NCBI RefSeq assembly: GCF_000378225.1 | Contig: NZ_KB905141.1 | Span: 1,007,326 to 1,071,325, forward strand | Direction: 5' to 3' | Source: Methylophilus methylotrophus DSM 46235 = ATCC 53528 | GTDB taxonomy: Bacteria > Pseudomonadota > Gammaproteobacteria > Burkholderiales > Methylophilaceae | Length of the DNA: 64,000 bases | Part shown: piece after piece, positions 33,525 to 40,909 of the stretch | Numbering within the stretch: the first letter of the stretch is position 1 | Layout of the letters: the number at the start of each line of letters is the position of its first letter | Program-made: the position numbers and the translations under genes | Notes under the pieces: generated by a model | The model's input: the letters and a program-made list of their open reading frames with translations, nothing else | Database searches by the model: none | What the model was told of the DNA's origin: nothing

Positions 33525-34082
33525 TTAGTAAGGGGATTGCAATTGTTCTCTTAAAAACGAAACTGCATACCGTTTCCTGGCTAATAAGGTGTTGATAGAA
33601 ACATCCGTTTCTGCGGCAATTTGCTTGAAGCTTTTGCCGTCCAGCTCGTGGGCGATAAACACTTGCCGCTGTTCGGCCGGCAATTGATTAAGCGCTGCCA
33701 CCACCTGCTCAACCAGCTGTTTTTTCTCGTAAAGCGTGGCTGGGGTTTCATGTTCGATTGAAAGGATAGATTCCAGCCAGAGGGAATCCTCATCCTCGTC
33801 GGGGTCTAGGGCGACTTCCTGCTTTTGCTTTCTGAAACGGTCAATAATGCGGTTTCTGGCGACCTGGTATAACCACGCCCCGACTTGCTCCAGTGGCTCT
33901 GGCAGGCGGTAAGCAGAGACAAACTCATAAAACACATCCTGCAAAATATCCTCAGCATCCCCAGCATTGGGCACACGCTTCCTGATGAAATTACGAAGCC
34001 GGGCTTTTTCCTGATTGAAGGTGTCTGTGATCACAGAATCTTGCTGCGTCATGAGTAAATTGTTTTCTAAATGTATGTCCAT
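33525..34082 (-). CDS. ECF RNA polymerase sigma factor
   Basis: A 185-residue ECF sigma factor. Region 2 is visible as ARLRNFIRKRVPNAGDAEDILQDVFYEF and WLYQVARNRIIDRFRKQKQ; region 4 as LPAEQRQVFIAHELDGKSFKQIAAETDVSINTLLARKRYA. The acidic linker between them (DPDEDEDSLWLESI) is typical of one subgroup found with small HHH/CC-containing membrane proteins, as here. Two starts are possible, 34082 or an ATG ten codons later (34052); neither has a strong ribosome site. Confidence 0.88.
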   Translation of the reverse strand: MDIHLENNLLMTQQDSVITDTFNQEKARLRNFIRKRVPNAGDAEDILQDVFYEFVSAYRLPEPLEQVGAWLYQVARNRIIDRFRKQKQEVALDPDEDEDSLWLESILSIEHETPATLYEKKQLVEQVVAALNQLPAEQRQVFIAHELDGKSFKQIAAETDVSINTLLARKRYAVSFLREQLQSPY

Positions 34083-34213
34083 ACTGTATAAACGTTTCAG
34101 GCATGGAAATATTGTATGAATGCTGAAATACCTTTTTTAAAGACAGATTGTGCAGCATGGCGGCTATATGAACTAATCAAAAGAAATGACCTCGCCTAAG
34201 CCACTTGCTTGGC

Positions 34214-34372
34214 TTAGCCAATACAGGTAATCGGTTTATTGTCGAACTTGAAAATGGCAAGCCTACAGTGCAACTGCAAAAATTGTTGGATGTACTGGAT
34301 GTCTTAGGCTTGGAATTAGTGGTACAGATAAAGAGAAATATCTTACTCCCCCCGTTAAGCAGCTTAGAGTAA
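34214..34372 (+). pseudogene. HipB-type antitoxin remnant
   Basis: An open stretch encoding RFIVELENGKPTVQLQKLL, then DVLDVLGLELVVQIKR and a stop at 34370-34372. This matches the second half of a HipB/XRE-type antitoxin (FVVELENGKPTVSLDKLL pattern). The first HTH helices and any start codon are missing and no HipA gene follows; the end overlaps the 3' end of the opposite-strand hydrolase. Confidence 0.65.
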
Positions 34373-35113
34373 ATACTTCTCTACCGTTTCTATAAACAAT
34401 TGCGGTTGCTCTGCATGCACCCAATGCCCTGTAGGCAGGCTGGCAAACTCCGATTGCGGAAAATGCTGCTGAATCACGGCAACGTCTTGATCGCGCACAT
34501 AATCACTTTGCTCGCCGCGTATGAACAGGCATGGTTTTTCATAGTGCACAGCCAAGGCGGCCTGAAAGTATGCGTAGTTGGCTTTAAGGGCTGGCAGGTT
34601 GATGCGCCACTGCAACTGGTCGTCCACCTTGACCAGATTGGTGAGCAAAAACTGGCGCACCATGAGGTTACTGATGGAAGCGCTCAAGGCTTTATCGGCT
34701 TCACTTCGAGATTGAACCTGACTCAAATCCAGCGCTAGCATGGCGTCTATCAAATGGGTGTGTGCATCGGCATAAGCGCGTATACCCATATCCACCACAA
34801 CCAGCTTGTTCACATGTTCTGGATACTGCGCAGCAAACAGCATGGCGACTCTACCGCCCAGGGAGTGCCCTAGCAAATGAAGTTGCGCCAACCCTAAGTC
34901 ATCACATAATTGCCGCAAATCCTCCGCCATGTCGGTGAGTGTTTGCGAGTCATTGTGCGGCGAACGGCCATGGTTGCGCAAATCAACACTGATCACCTGG
35001 TAGTGCTGCGCAAAGTGTTTGGCGATACTACCCCAGTTATCAGCGGAGCCAAATAAGCCGTGCAACAGGACGAGTGGCTGGCCTTGGCCCAGTGTTTGGT
35101 AATGTAATTGCAT
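34364..35113 (-). CDS. Alpha/beta hydrolase (YbfF-type esterase)
   Basis: A 249-residue cytoplasmic alpha/beta hydrolase close to the YbfF acyl-CoA/ester hydrolase group. Motifs: oxyanion HGLFGSADNW, DLRNHGRSPH, nucleophile elbow GHSLGGR, and the catalytic histidine in PTGHWVHAEQP. It is a likely carboxylesterase of broad specificity. Its end overlaps the HipB remnant by nine bases. It lies 23 bases after kwaB, but is a common core gene and need not belong to the Kiwa unit. Confidence 0.88.
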   Translation of the reverse strand: MQLHYQTLGQGQPLVLLHGLFGSADNWGSIAKHFAQHYQVISVDLRNHGRSPHNDSQTLTDMAEDLRQLCDDLGLAQLHLLGHSLGGRVAMLFAAQYPEHVNKLVVVDMGIRAYADAHTHLIDAMLALDLSQVQSRSEADKALSASISNLMVRQFLLTNLVKVDDQLQWRINLPALKANYAYFQAALAVHYEKPCLFIRGEQSDYVRDQDVAVIQQHFPQSEFASLPTGHWVHAEQPQLFIETVEKYLL

Positions 35114-35136
35114 GTTTTAAAACCAGGAATTGATGA

Positions 35137-36072
35137 CTAGGTGACTTTTTTCTTGACTGCTGCATCAAACATTTCATGGTTGATGGGTGACTCCAGGCGG
35201 CCGTTATTTAATAAGGTGAGGACTAGGTCAATAGACGCTTCGTTGATAACGATGGCGCCGTTTTCTATCACCAAGCCCCAGCCTTTTTGCTCATTTACTT
35301 TGACCAGCTCTTGTAGAAACTGGGCGTCTTTGTAGTAACCGCTTTTCTGGATAGAAGAGACTTTACGCAGGTAATTTAAATTCGCGCCTATGTGCTCTTT
35401 GAGCAAACTGGCATCGCTGAATATGTTCAGGTCCACAAATTCCTGCAGTACCACATCGCGGTTTTTTTCCATCCCGGCCCGGAAATTGAGCGTGCTCTCG
35501 AATTCTTTCTTGTTGGCAATAAAAGTAGTGCCTTCATAGCTGAAAAAATCGACCTGCGTATCAATCGTAAAAATCTCCTGCTGATCCAGGTCCTTGAGTT
35601 CCTGGTCCTTAAACTGCAGGAAAGAAACATGCGCCAGTTTGGCAGGGTTGGTGAATTTATGGATTTTACGGTAGGCATACAAGGTTTTATCCTGGTGCTC
35701 CAGCTTGATAACCAAGGCCCATGAATCGAGCAAATCTTCATATTTCTCCACTTTAGGATTGGCGGTGCCTTTATCGATCTCGGCCTCAATCAAGGTGACA
35801 TCGGTGGCAGCGGACTCTATGGTCAATAAGCCATTATCCTGGTCAGTGGTGAGAAAGTCATAGGCATCTAGCTGATAGCCTTGATCGCTTATTTTGGCGA
35901 TGACGGCATGCTTGAGTTTCTGCTCCAGCCTGGCATCCGTATCGACTTTTAATACCGAGTATTTGGCCTGTTGCTGGCTCAATTTTCTTTTCACCAGCCA
36001 AAACGTGGTCAGCCAATGTTTGAAATCAGTGCCGCGTAGTGTCTGCAAGCTTTGATTGGCACTAGTCGTCAC
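35137..36072 (-). CDS. kwaB: Kiwa antiphage protein KwaB (DUF4868)
   Basis: About 311 residues, matching KwaB in length and content: a DUF4868 protein (core VSFLQFKDQELKDLDQQEIFTID, TFIANKKEFESTLNFRAGM). In Kiwa, KwaB is the cytoplasmic effector reported to bind phage DNA and act with the membrane protein KwaA. I prefer the GTG at 36072, which has AAGGAA 6 bases upstream; the ATG two codons earlier is too close to that site. The gene overlaps kwaA, encoded immediately upstream, so translation is coupled. Confidence 0.82.
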   Translation of the reverse strand: MTTSANQSLQTLRGTDFKHWLTTFWLVKRKLSQQQAKYSVLKVDTDARLEQKLKHAVIAKISDQGYQLDAYDFLTTDQDNGLLTIESAATDVTLIEAEIDKGTANPKVEKYEDLLDSWALVIKLEHQDKTLYAYRKIHKFTNPAKLAHVSFLQFKDQELKDLDQQEIFTIDTQVDFFSYEGTTFIANKKEFESTLNFRAGMEKNRDVVLQEFVDLNIFSDASLLKEHIGANLNYLRKVSSIQKSGYYKDAQFLQELVKVNEQKGWGLVIENGAIVINEASIDLVLTLLNNGRLESPINHEMFDAAVKKKVT

Positions 36073-36625
36073 TGTCATTTCCTTTCTTTTCTACCTGCGT
36101 GACAAAATACATCAAGTTTGAAAGCCGTTTGATCGCGCAATAGTCGCCCACCTGGAAATGATCTTTGGACAATAACAGGCCCTGCTTTTCCTGCGTCCCT
36201 TCTTTGAACTGGCAATCATATAATCCGTACCCTGCCAGCGCCAGCACCGGGTTTACAAATACATTTTGCGTGCGGTAAGACAAAACGAACAACAGTGCCA
36301 GGAAAATAAACAGGCAAACCAGCAACTTCCAGTCGCCGAGGTCAAATTTATAAAAAGACATCATGTAAGGAATGGTGTAGGTAAACATATCGGCAGATTT
36401 ATTGGACACCCGATTGATTTTGACCGGCACACCCTGCTTGATATTTCTCGCCGCACTTAATGTGATTAGCGCGCAGACGACAAACAATACCGCAATCGCA
36501 GCAGCCCTGGCTGGATGTTCAAACCAGGCCGTATTTTCATTGAGATCCTTGACCACCAGAATCAAGCCGAGTGGGGCATATCCACTAATAAAAATGGCAA
36601 GGGCTGACAAAAAATGAAGCTGCAT
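36062..36625 (-). CDS. kwaA: Kiwa antiphage membrane protein KwaA
   Basis: A 187-residue protein with four hydrophobic helices (about 7-26, 42-60, 98-117, 122-140) and a C-terminal cytosolic portion, the expected KwaA layout. In Kiwa, KwaA is the inner-membrane sensor reported to respond to phage attachment and to recruit KwaB. Identification rests mainly on pairing and overlap with a DUF4868 gene; four-helix topology alone is weak evidence. No mobile element borders the pair, but a HipB remnant and two ECF loci nearby suggest a region of gene turnover. Confidence 0.78.
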   Translation of the reverse strand: MQLHFLSALAIFISGYAPLGLILVVKDLNENTAWFEHPARAAAIAVLFVVCALITLSAARNIKQGVPVKINRVSNKSADMFTYTIPYMMSFYKFDLGDWKLLVCLFIFLALLFVLSYRTQNVFVNPVLALAGYGLYDCQFKEGTQEKQGLLLSKDHFQVGDYCAIKRLSNLMYFVTQVEKKGNDSDD

Positions 36626-36722
36626 GTTGTACGTTTCAATGACCAGTATAGGCGGAATACCCTAGTGAAGAATACAGGCAGAACGGTTTGTAATCAACGC
36701 TCACTTTTTGAAGTCAGCCCAT

Positions 36723-36729
36723 TCCTACG
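36723..36729 (+). promoter_or_regulatory. TCCTAC(A/G) motif upstream of BON gene
   Basis: TCCTACG within GTCAGCCCATTCCTACGAC, 83 bases before the BON start codon. Nearly the same context occurs before the MscS gene. Confidence 0.5.
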
Positions 36730-36812
36730 ACAGTATCAGAGTTTGATGTATACCCCGATTTTTTTGATTTTTTGATAATGAGGTCTCGTTAAATTCAAAC
36801 AAGGAAAGAATC

Positions 36813-37121
36813 ATGAAAAACACACTCAAATCTATGTTGCTTGTTAGTGCTTTGTTAATGCCAATGGCAGGCTTTGCCGCTGATGGCGACTCCATTGGGA
36901 CTAAAGTGGAAGATTCCGTGATCACTGCCAAAGTAAAAGCTGCATTTGCCAAAGACAAAGCAGTGAGCGCAACAGACATTTCAGTGGAAACCGACAGCAA
37001 TGGCCTGGTGCAATTGACAGGCCATGCCAAGTCACGTGCTGAAGCAGATAAAGCGGTGCAGTTGACCAAACAAGTTAAAGGTGTGACTGCCGTGAAAGAC
37101 GATATTGTGGTTGCGCAATAA
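36813..37121 (+). CDS. Periplasmic BON-domain protein (OsmY-like)
   Basis: A 102-residue exported protein with one BON domain. Signal peptide about 1-22 (cleavage after GFA). The BON fold is seen as SVITAKVKAAFAKDKAVSATDISVET, GLVQLTGHAKSRAEADKAV and VKGVTAVKDDIVV. BON domains bind phospholipid or lipoprotein surfaces, and related OsmY proteins are induced by osmotic stress or stationary phase. AAGGAAAGAATC precedes the ATG. First gene of the stress-related cluster sharing the TCCTAC motif. Confidence 0.88.
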   Translation: MKNTLKSMLLVSALLMPMAGFAADGDSIGTKVEDSVITAKVKAAFAKDKAVSATDISVETDSNGLVQLTGHAKSRAEADKAVQLTKQVKGVTAVKDDIVVAQ

Positions 37122-37140
37122 GTTTGCCGCCAGTGTATCT

Positions 37141-37173
37141 TGCCCATAGGAATCGTCGCGATTCCTATGGGCA
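37141..37173 (+). terminator. Terminator after BON gene
   Basis: Perfect 15-bp stem TGCCCATAGGAATCG / CGATTCCTATGGGCA, loop TCG, then GTTTCATTTT. Confidence 0.85.
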
Positions 37174-37292
37174 GTTTCATTTTCAGCCCCCCTATTCCTC
37201 CATCCTACTTCCCTCACCGGATGTGAATCCGCCTATAATGCATTGGTATTAATCCTATATTTCAGCGCTTGCTGGTCACTGGGGAGAGCACA

Positions 37293-38732
37293 ATGCCTGA
37301 TTACAAAACGCCTGGGGTGTATATTGAAGAGATCAGCAGGTTACCACCGAGTGTGCCAGCGCTAGAAACCACCCTGCCCGCGTTCATCGGCTACACGGAA
37401 AAAGCCGGCACGCAAGACACACCGTTAGCGCTCATCCCTACCACAGTGACGTCTTTGCTTGAGTATGAAGCCTTGTTTGGCGCCGGGCCTGCCAGCACAG
37501 TCACGCTATGGCTCAATGCGGAACAACACATCTCCAACACCACGATAGACCGGCCCTTTTATCTTTACGACAGCGTGCGGCTGTTTTTTGCCAATGGGGG
37601 TTCTCAATGCATGATTGTTTCGGTTGGCGACTACAGCACTGCGGTCTCTAGCGAAAACTTGGCATATGGTTTGAATGTCATCGCCCCCCATCCCGGGCCC
37701 ACGCTCATCGCCATGCCTGACCTGACACTTTGCCCTGAGCCTCATACGCTGGAGGCAAACGCGCTCGCGCAGTGTGCACAATCGCCCAATCGTTTTGCCA
37801 TCTTTGACCTGGGTCACTGCCAGAATACAGTTGACTTCGCGCAAGAAGCCACCCGCTTTAAACAACGCGTGGGCAACGACCACCTCAACAACGGGGCCGC
37901 ATACGGACCCTGGCTGATCGCAAGCTTGCCAAGAACCACCCCTCTGAGTCGCTTGATGTTTAAACTGGAAAGCACCATTGTCACGGCTGAAAGCCTGGCC
38001 CAGGATGAAAACATGCGGTCCTTGATTGCGCAAATTCGTGAGGCAGAAAACTTTCTAGAGACAAGCGCCCAATGCGCGCTGTTAAATGAGCAACTGTATG
38101 CCTTGCACGCACAGGCCAGGCAATGGATAGATGCAGCCAATACCGCCTTAAACACCCTCCCAGCCTGTGGGGCTGTGGTCGGAGTGTATGCTACCACTGA
38201 CCAGGCGCGCGGAATTTGGAAAGCGCCTGCCAATGAATCGCTACACCAGGTGAGTCATCCTGTGTTTAACTTCAATGACCAGCAACAGGCTGAGTACAAT
38301 GTGGATGTTAACAGCGACAAATCCATTAATCTGATCCGCACATTTCAGGGCAAAGGCACGCGAGTATGGGGAGCAAGGACGCTAGCAGGCAATGATAACG
38401 AGTGGCGCTATATCAGTGTACGGCGATTTTGCCGCTGGATAGAAGCCTCAGCCTGCAAGGGCTTGCAGGCACTGGTATTTGAACCTAATGACGCCAATAC
38501 CTGGATGCGAGCACAAGCCATGATAGAAAACTTTTTAAACTTGCTTTGGCGGCAAGGTGCCTTGCAAGGCAGCAAACCCGAGCACGCTTTTTTTGTTCAT
38601 GTCGGCTTGGGAAAAACCATGACGGCAAATGATATTGCGCAAGGCTTGCTACTGATTGAGATCGGCCTGGCCGTGGTACGGCCAGCCGAATTTATTGTAT
38701 TGAAAATAAAGCAGAAACAATCCGCTGCCTGA
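37293..38732 (+). CDS. Orphan phage-type contractile tail sheath protein
   Basis: A tail-sheath-like protein of about 479 residues. The start MPDYKTPGVYIEEIS is the diagnostic N-terminus of contractile sheath subunits, which wrap an inner tube in myophages, R-pyocins and extracellular injection systems. The C-terminal part has GTRVWGARTLAG, YISVRRFCRWIEAS and a KPEHAFFVHVGLG-like end typical of the sheath core. GGGGAG lies 7 bases before the ATG. No tube, baseplate, terminase or capsid gene is anywhere in the window, so it is an orphan. A domesticated or cooperating role in trans is possible. Confidence 0.85.
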   Translation: MPDYKTPGVYIEEISRLPPSVPALETTLPAFIGYTEKAGTQDTPLALIPTTVTSLLEYEALFGAGPASTVTLWLNAEQHISNTTIDRPFYLYDSVRLFFANGGSQCMIVSVGDYSTAVSSENLAYGLNVIAPHPGPTLIAMPDLTLCPEPHTLEANALAQCAQSPNRFAIFDLGHCQNTVDFAQEATRFKQRVGNDHLNNGAAYGPWLIASLPRTTPLSRLMFKLESTIVTAESLAQDENMRSLIAQIREAENFLETSAQCALLNEQLYALHAQARQWIDAANTALNTLPACGAVVGVYATTDQARGIWKAPANESLHQVSHPVFNFNDQQQAEYNVDVNSDKSINLIRTFQGKGTRVWGARTLAGNDNEWRYISVRRFCRWIEASACKGLQALVFEPNDANTWMRAQAMIENFLNLLWRQGALQGSKPEHAFFVHVGLGKTMTANDIAQGLLLIEIGLAVVRPAEFIVLKIKQKQSAA

Positions 38733-38749
38733 TTCGAGAGCCTCTTTCA

Positions 38750-39088
38750 TTAAGCAAAGGCAGCTGCGCCCACTTTGAGGCACTCTTCGGCGCAACGACG
38801 GCAAGCCTCGGCACAGGTGCGGCAATGTCCATATCCATGTTGTTCACACTCCACGGCACAAGCGGTACAAATTTCTGCGCAATCCTGGCAGACCAACTCC
38901 GTAAAGTCGCTACGGCGCGCAATAAATGAAGCGGTTAATCGGCAAAAATCCGCGCAGTCCATATCGAGTTCAATACAAGTCCTGAGCATAGGATTGGCTT
39001 CCTTTTCACAGGCAATCGCACAAGCTTCGCAAGCATCTGCACATTTTTTACAGAGTTCCATACACATATTCAAATCGTGATCAGTCAT
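38750..39088 (-). CDS. Cysteine-rich four-helix copper-binding protein (Csp-like, DUF326)
   Basis: 112 residues with 19 cysteines, mostly as CxxC/CxxxC along helices (CMELCKKCADACEACAIAC). This is the copper storage protein (Csp3-like) pattern, in which a four-helix bundle is lined by cysteines that hold many Cu(I) ions. No signal peptide, so cytosolic, as in Csp3; methanotroph Csp1 is exported. I chose the ATG at 39088 because GAGGAG lies at the right distance. It converges on the sheath gene (17 bases apart). Confidence 0.88.
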   Translation of the reverse strand: MTDHDLNMCMELCKKCADACEACAIACEKEANPMLRTCIELDMDCADFCRLTASFIARRSDFTELVCQDCAEICTACAVECEQHGYGHCRTCAEACRRCAEECLKVGAAAFA

Positions 39089-39125
39089 TTCCATTCTCCT
39101 CATCTATTCATTTACCAGCAGAAAC

Positions 39126-39151
39126 AAACACTCCCCGGCTGGGGAGTGTTT
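39126..39151 (-). terminator. Terminator of small Gln/Asn-rich protein gene
   Basis: Perfect 11-bp stem AAACACTCCCC / GGGGAGTGTTT, 4-base loop. Confidence 0.85.
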
Positions 39152-39159
39152 AAGGATGG

Positions 39160-39462
39160 CTATGGCTGTTTCACACCTGTACCACCCTCATCCGGTTTTT
39201 GATGAAAGCGTTTGCTTTTCTCCATGTTGCCAGCTTTGGATGGCTTATTGGTGGAGTTCTGTTGCTGGGTATTGGCAGAGCCTTTGGTATCGTTATTGTT
39301 ATCTTGCTGCTGCTCCAGGTAGTTACCGTTCTGGGTGGTGTCTGGCACCTGATTTTTTTGCTGGTGTGCCGGTGGCGCATTATCTTGTGGCGCCGCCGTG
39401 GCAATATTGACAGAACACACCAGCGTACTGGCTAACAACATAGGTAGTAGTTTCTTCATCAT
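39160..39462 (-). CDS. Small secreted Gln/Asn-rich disordered protein
   Basis: A 100-residue protein with a clear signal peptide (LLPMLLASTLVCSVNIATAA). The mature part is hydrophilic and disordered, dominated by Gln, Asn, Lys and Asp (NYLEQQQDNNNDTKG). No family recognised. GAGGAG sits 5 bases before the first of two adjacent ATGs. A perfect TCCTACA-N7-TGTAGGA repeat lies upstream, linking it to the neighbouring stress genes. It resembles the other secreted disordered protein at 41829-42149 in style but not in sequence. Confidence 0.75.
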   Translation of the reverse strand: MMKKLLPMLLASTLVCSVNIATAAPQDNAPPAHQQKNQVPDTTQNGNYLEQQQDNNNDTKGSANTQQQNSTNKPSKAGNMEKSKRFHQKPDEGGTGVKQP

Positions 39463-39552
39463 AAAGTCTCCTCAATCGTCATTTGAATGACCTGCTTATA
39501 TCGCAGGATTAACTTTATGCTACTGGTCTCTACTACCCCTGTATGTCGGCCG

Positions 39553-39573
39553 TCCTACAAATTAACTGTAGGA
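39553..39573. promoter_or_regulatory. Palindromic TCCTACA-N7-TGTAGGA site
   Basis: Two perfect 7-base half-sites around AATTAAC, 90 bases upstream of the 39462 start. It combines in one place the motif seen singly before several neighbouring genes, as expected for a dimeric regulator. Confidence 0.6.
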
Positions 39574-39576
39574 TAA

Positions 39577-40116
39577 TCACGAAGCATCCTCATTGCCTGT
39601 CAGGCTACTGTTGTGGCTGCGGATCCAGGCGATCACTTTGAGTAACTCGTCCGGGCTAATGCCGTTGTTAGGATCTGAAGGATCCATGAGACCTTTGCCT
39701 TTGGCGCCCATGCCGCCGTTAGTCCCGTTCCAGACGGTTTCAAACATGCCTTTATTGGTCGCATCCTTGGCATAGTTATAGTTCGGCCCGGTCAATGCAG
39801 GCCCTACCTGACCACCTGCGTCCGGGCCGTGGCATTGGGTACATGAATAGAGCTGAAAAATCTTTTTCCCTTCAGCGATGGCATCTTCTTTTCCGATATA
39901 AGGGTTTTTACCCGTGGCTAAAAATTCTTTAGCGGCAGGGGTATCAAACAACTCATGCTTGATTTCAAGCGGTGAGCCATCTTGGGTTTTGACAAATTGG
40001 ATCGCTTCGCCACTGGCAGCAGTATCCGGAGCCGGGCCGTTGGTATCTGCTTGTTTGTCACACGCAGTCAGTCCGAATGCCAGCAAAAGCAGGCTACATC
40101 CTAAAGTATGGTTCAT
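39577..40116 (-). CDS. Cytochrome c(L)-like lipoprotein (MxaG/XoxG family)
   Basis: A c-type cytochrome of about 179 residues. Heme motif CTQCH at 92-96, with candidate axial methionines in GTNGGMGAKGKGLMDP. The layout (FLATGKNPYIG before the heme site, GLMDPSDPN and ISPDELLKVIAWIR after) matches cytochrome c(L), the electron acceptor of methanol dehydrogenases. Unusually, the N-terminus is a lipoprotein signal with lipobox LTAC (Cys19), so it is predicted to be membrane-tethered. The second of two adjacent ATGs (40116) has the best-spaced AAGGAG. No dehydrogenase gene is adjacent. A TCCTACA motif lies 90 bases upstream. Confidence 0.82.
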   Translation of the reverse strand: MNHTLGCSLLLLAFGLTACDKQADTNGPAPDTAASGEAIQFVKTQDGSPLEIKHELFDTPAAKEFLATGKNPYIGKEDAIAEGKKIFQLYSCTQCHGPDAGGQVGPALTGPNYNYAKDATNKGMFETVWNGTNGGMGAKGKGLMDPSDPNNGISPDELLKVIAWIRSHNSSLTGNEDAS

Positions 40117-40206
40117 CATATTCTCCTTAATGGTTGAGTGTTCTTGAGTGCGACCCATTATGAATAAAAGGAAAACTTGCGCCCATGTAACAATGGCGGA
40201 ATCTGC

Positions 40207-40213
40207 TGTAGGA
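40207..40213 (-). promoter_or_regulatory. TCCTACA motif upstream of c(L)-like cytochrome
   Basis: TGTAGGA on the plus strand, TCCTACA in the coding direction, 90 bases before the start codon. Confidence 0.5.
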
Positions 40214-40234
40214 TTATTCGGACAGTAAGCAATA

Positions 40235-40263
40235 AAAAAGTCTGGCCAAAAACCAGACTTTTT
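40235..40263. terminator. Terminator after pentad-repeat protein gene
   Basis: Perfect 11-bp stem AAAAAGTCTGG / CCAGACTTTTT with a 7-base loop, 19 bases past the stop of the leftward gene. Confidence 0.88.
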
Positions 40264-40281
40264 CTGCTAGCAATTTTATCC

Positions 40282-40863
40282 CTAGGTGTTATCGATCAAG
40301 GTATCAATACCCTGCTGTTGCTTGACATCATTGAGCGGTGCACTGCCCGGCGATTGATGTTGCTGATTACCCGGCACCTGAGGATTCTTCTCAGCCTGTT
40401 CCATTTTATTGGCTTCCTCCACCTGTTCGTTAGCCGTATGTTTTTCCAAGTTAAGCTGATCCTGATTCTGCTGTTCAGGGCTGGCATGGTCAGGCCCAGG
40501 GGCATTGCGCTGGGTATTGCTTACTTGCCTTTCCTGCGGGTCCAGTTTGCTTTCGTCCAGCTTCACATGCCTTAAATCCCCTTCATCCAGTCCGTCTTTA
40601 TCCAGCTCGGCTTCATGCAATCCTTCTTGGTCCAAGCCGCCTTCGTCCAAAGTGTCCTCTTTTAATCGGCAGAGCCGTGACTGATGTTGTTCTTCCAGAT
40701 CTTGCGCCTGCTGGCGGGCTTGGCTGCGCAACGGGTTCTGGTGGGACTGGTCAGGCATGATCTGGTTTTGATTCGCTGCCAGTGCTTGATGATCCAGCTG
40801 ATCCTGCAGAATCTGCACGGCTTCGCCCTCATTGGAGGGGTGATGCTTGTGTAAATTTACCAT
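40282..40863 (-). CDS. Disordered hydrophilic protein with leucine pentad repeats
   Basis: 193 residues, cytosolic, very rich in Gln, Asp, Glu, Asn and Leu. In the middle, Leu recurs at exactly every fifth position nine times (67, 72, 77 ... 107), as in LDEGGLDQEGLHEAELDKDG. This periodicity resembles a pentapeptide-repeat or a designed-looking amphipathic array, but the usual A(D/N)LXX pattern is not met. AAGGAG lies 7 bases before the ATG, so it is a real gene. No family recognised; disordered hydrophilic proteins often protect against desiccation or osmotic stress, which would suit the neighbourhood. Confidence 0.7.
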   Translation of the reverse strand: MVNLHKHHPSNEGEAVQILQDQLDHQALAANQNQIMPDQSHQNPLRSQARQQAQDLEEQHQSRLCRLKEDTLDEGGLDQEGLHEAELDKDGLDEGDLRHVKLDESKLDPQERQVSNTQRNAPGPDHASPEQQNQDQLNLEKHTANEQVEEANKMEQAEKNPQVPGNQQHQSPGSAPLNDVKQQQGIDTLIDNT

Positions 40864-40909
40864 GGGTATTCTCCTTGTGACTTTACTCAGCTTTTAAAAG
40901 CTGGAAGGC

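Noticed and set aside
37293-38732. Prophage or complete contractile injection system around the sheath gene
   Set aside because: No tube, baseplate, spike, terminase, capsid or lysis gene within the window; neighbours are ordinary stress genes.
39156-39435. Rightward hydrophobic frames of 78-84 codons
   Set aside because: They are antisense to the secreted Gln/Asn-rich protein, which has a clear signal peptide and ribosome site; hydrophobicity is the usual mirror of Gln/Asn codons.
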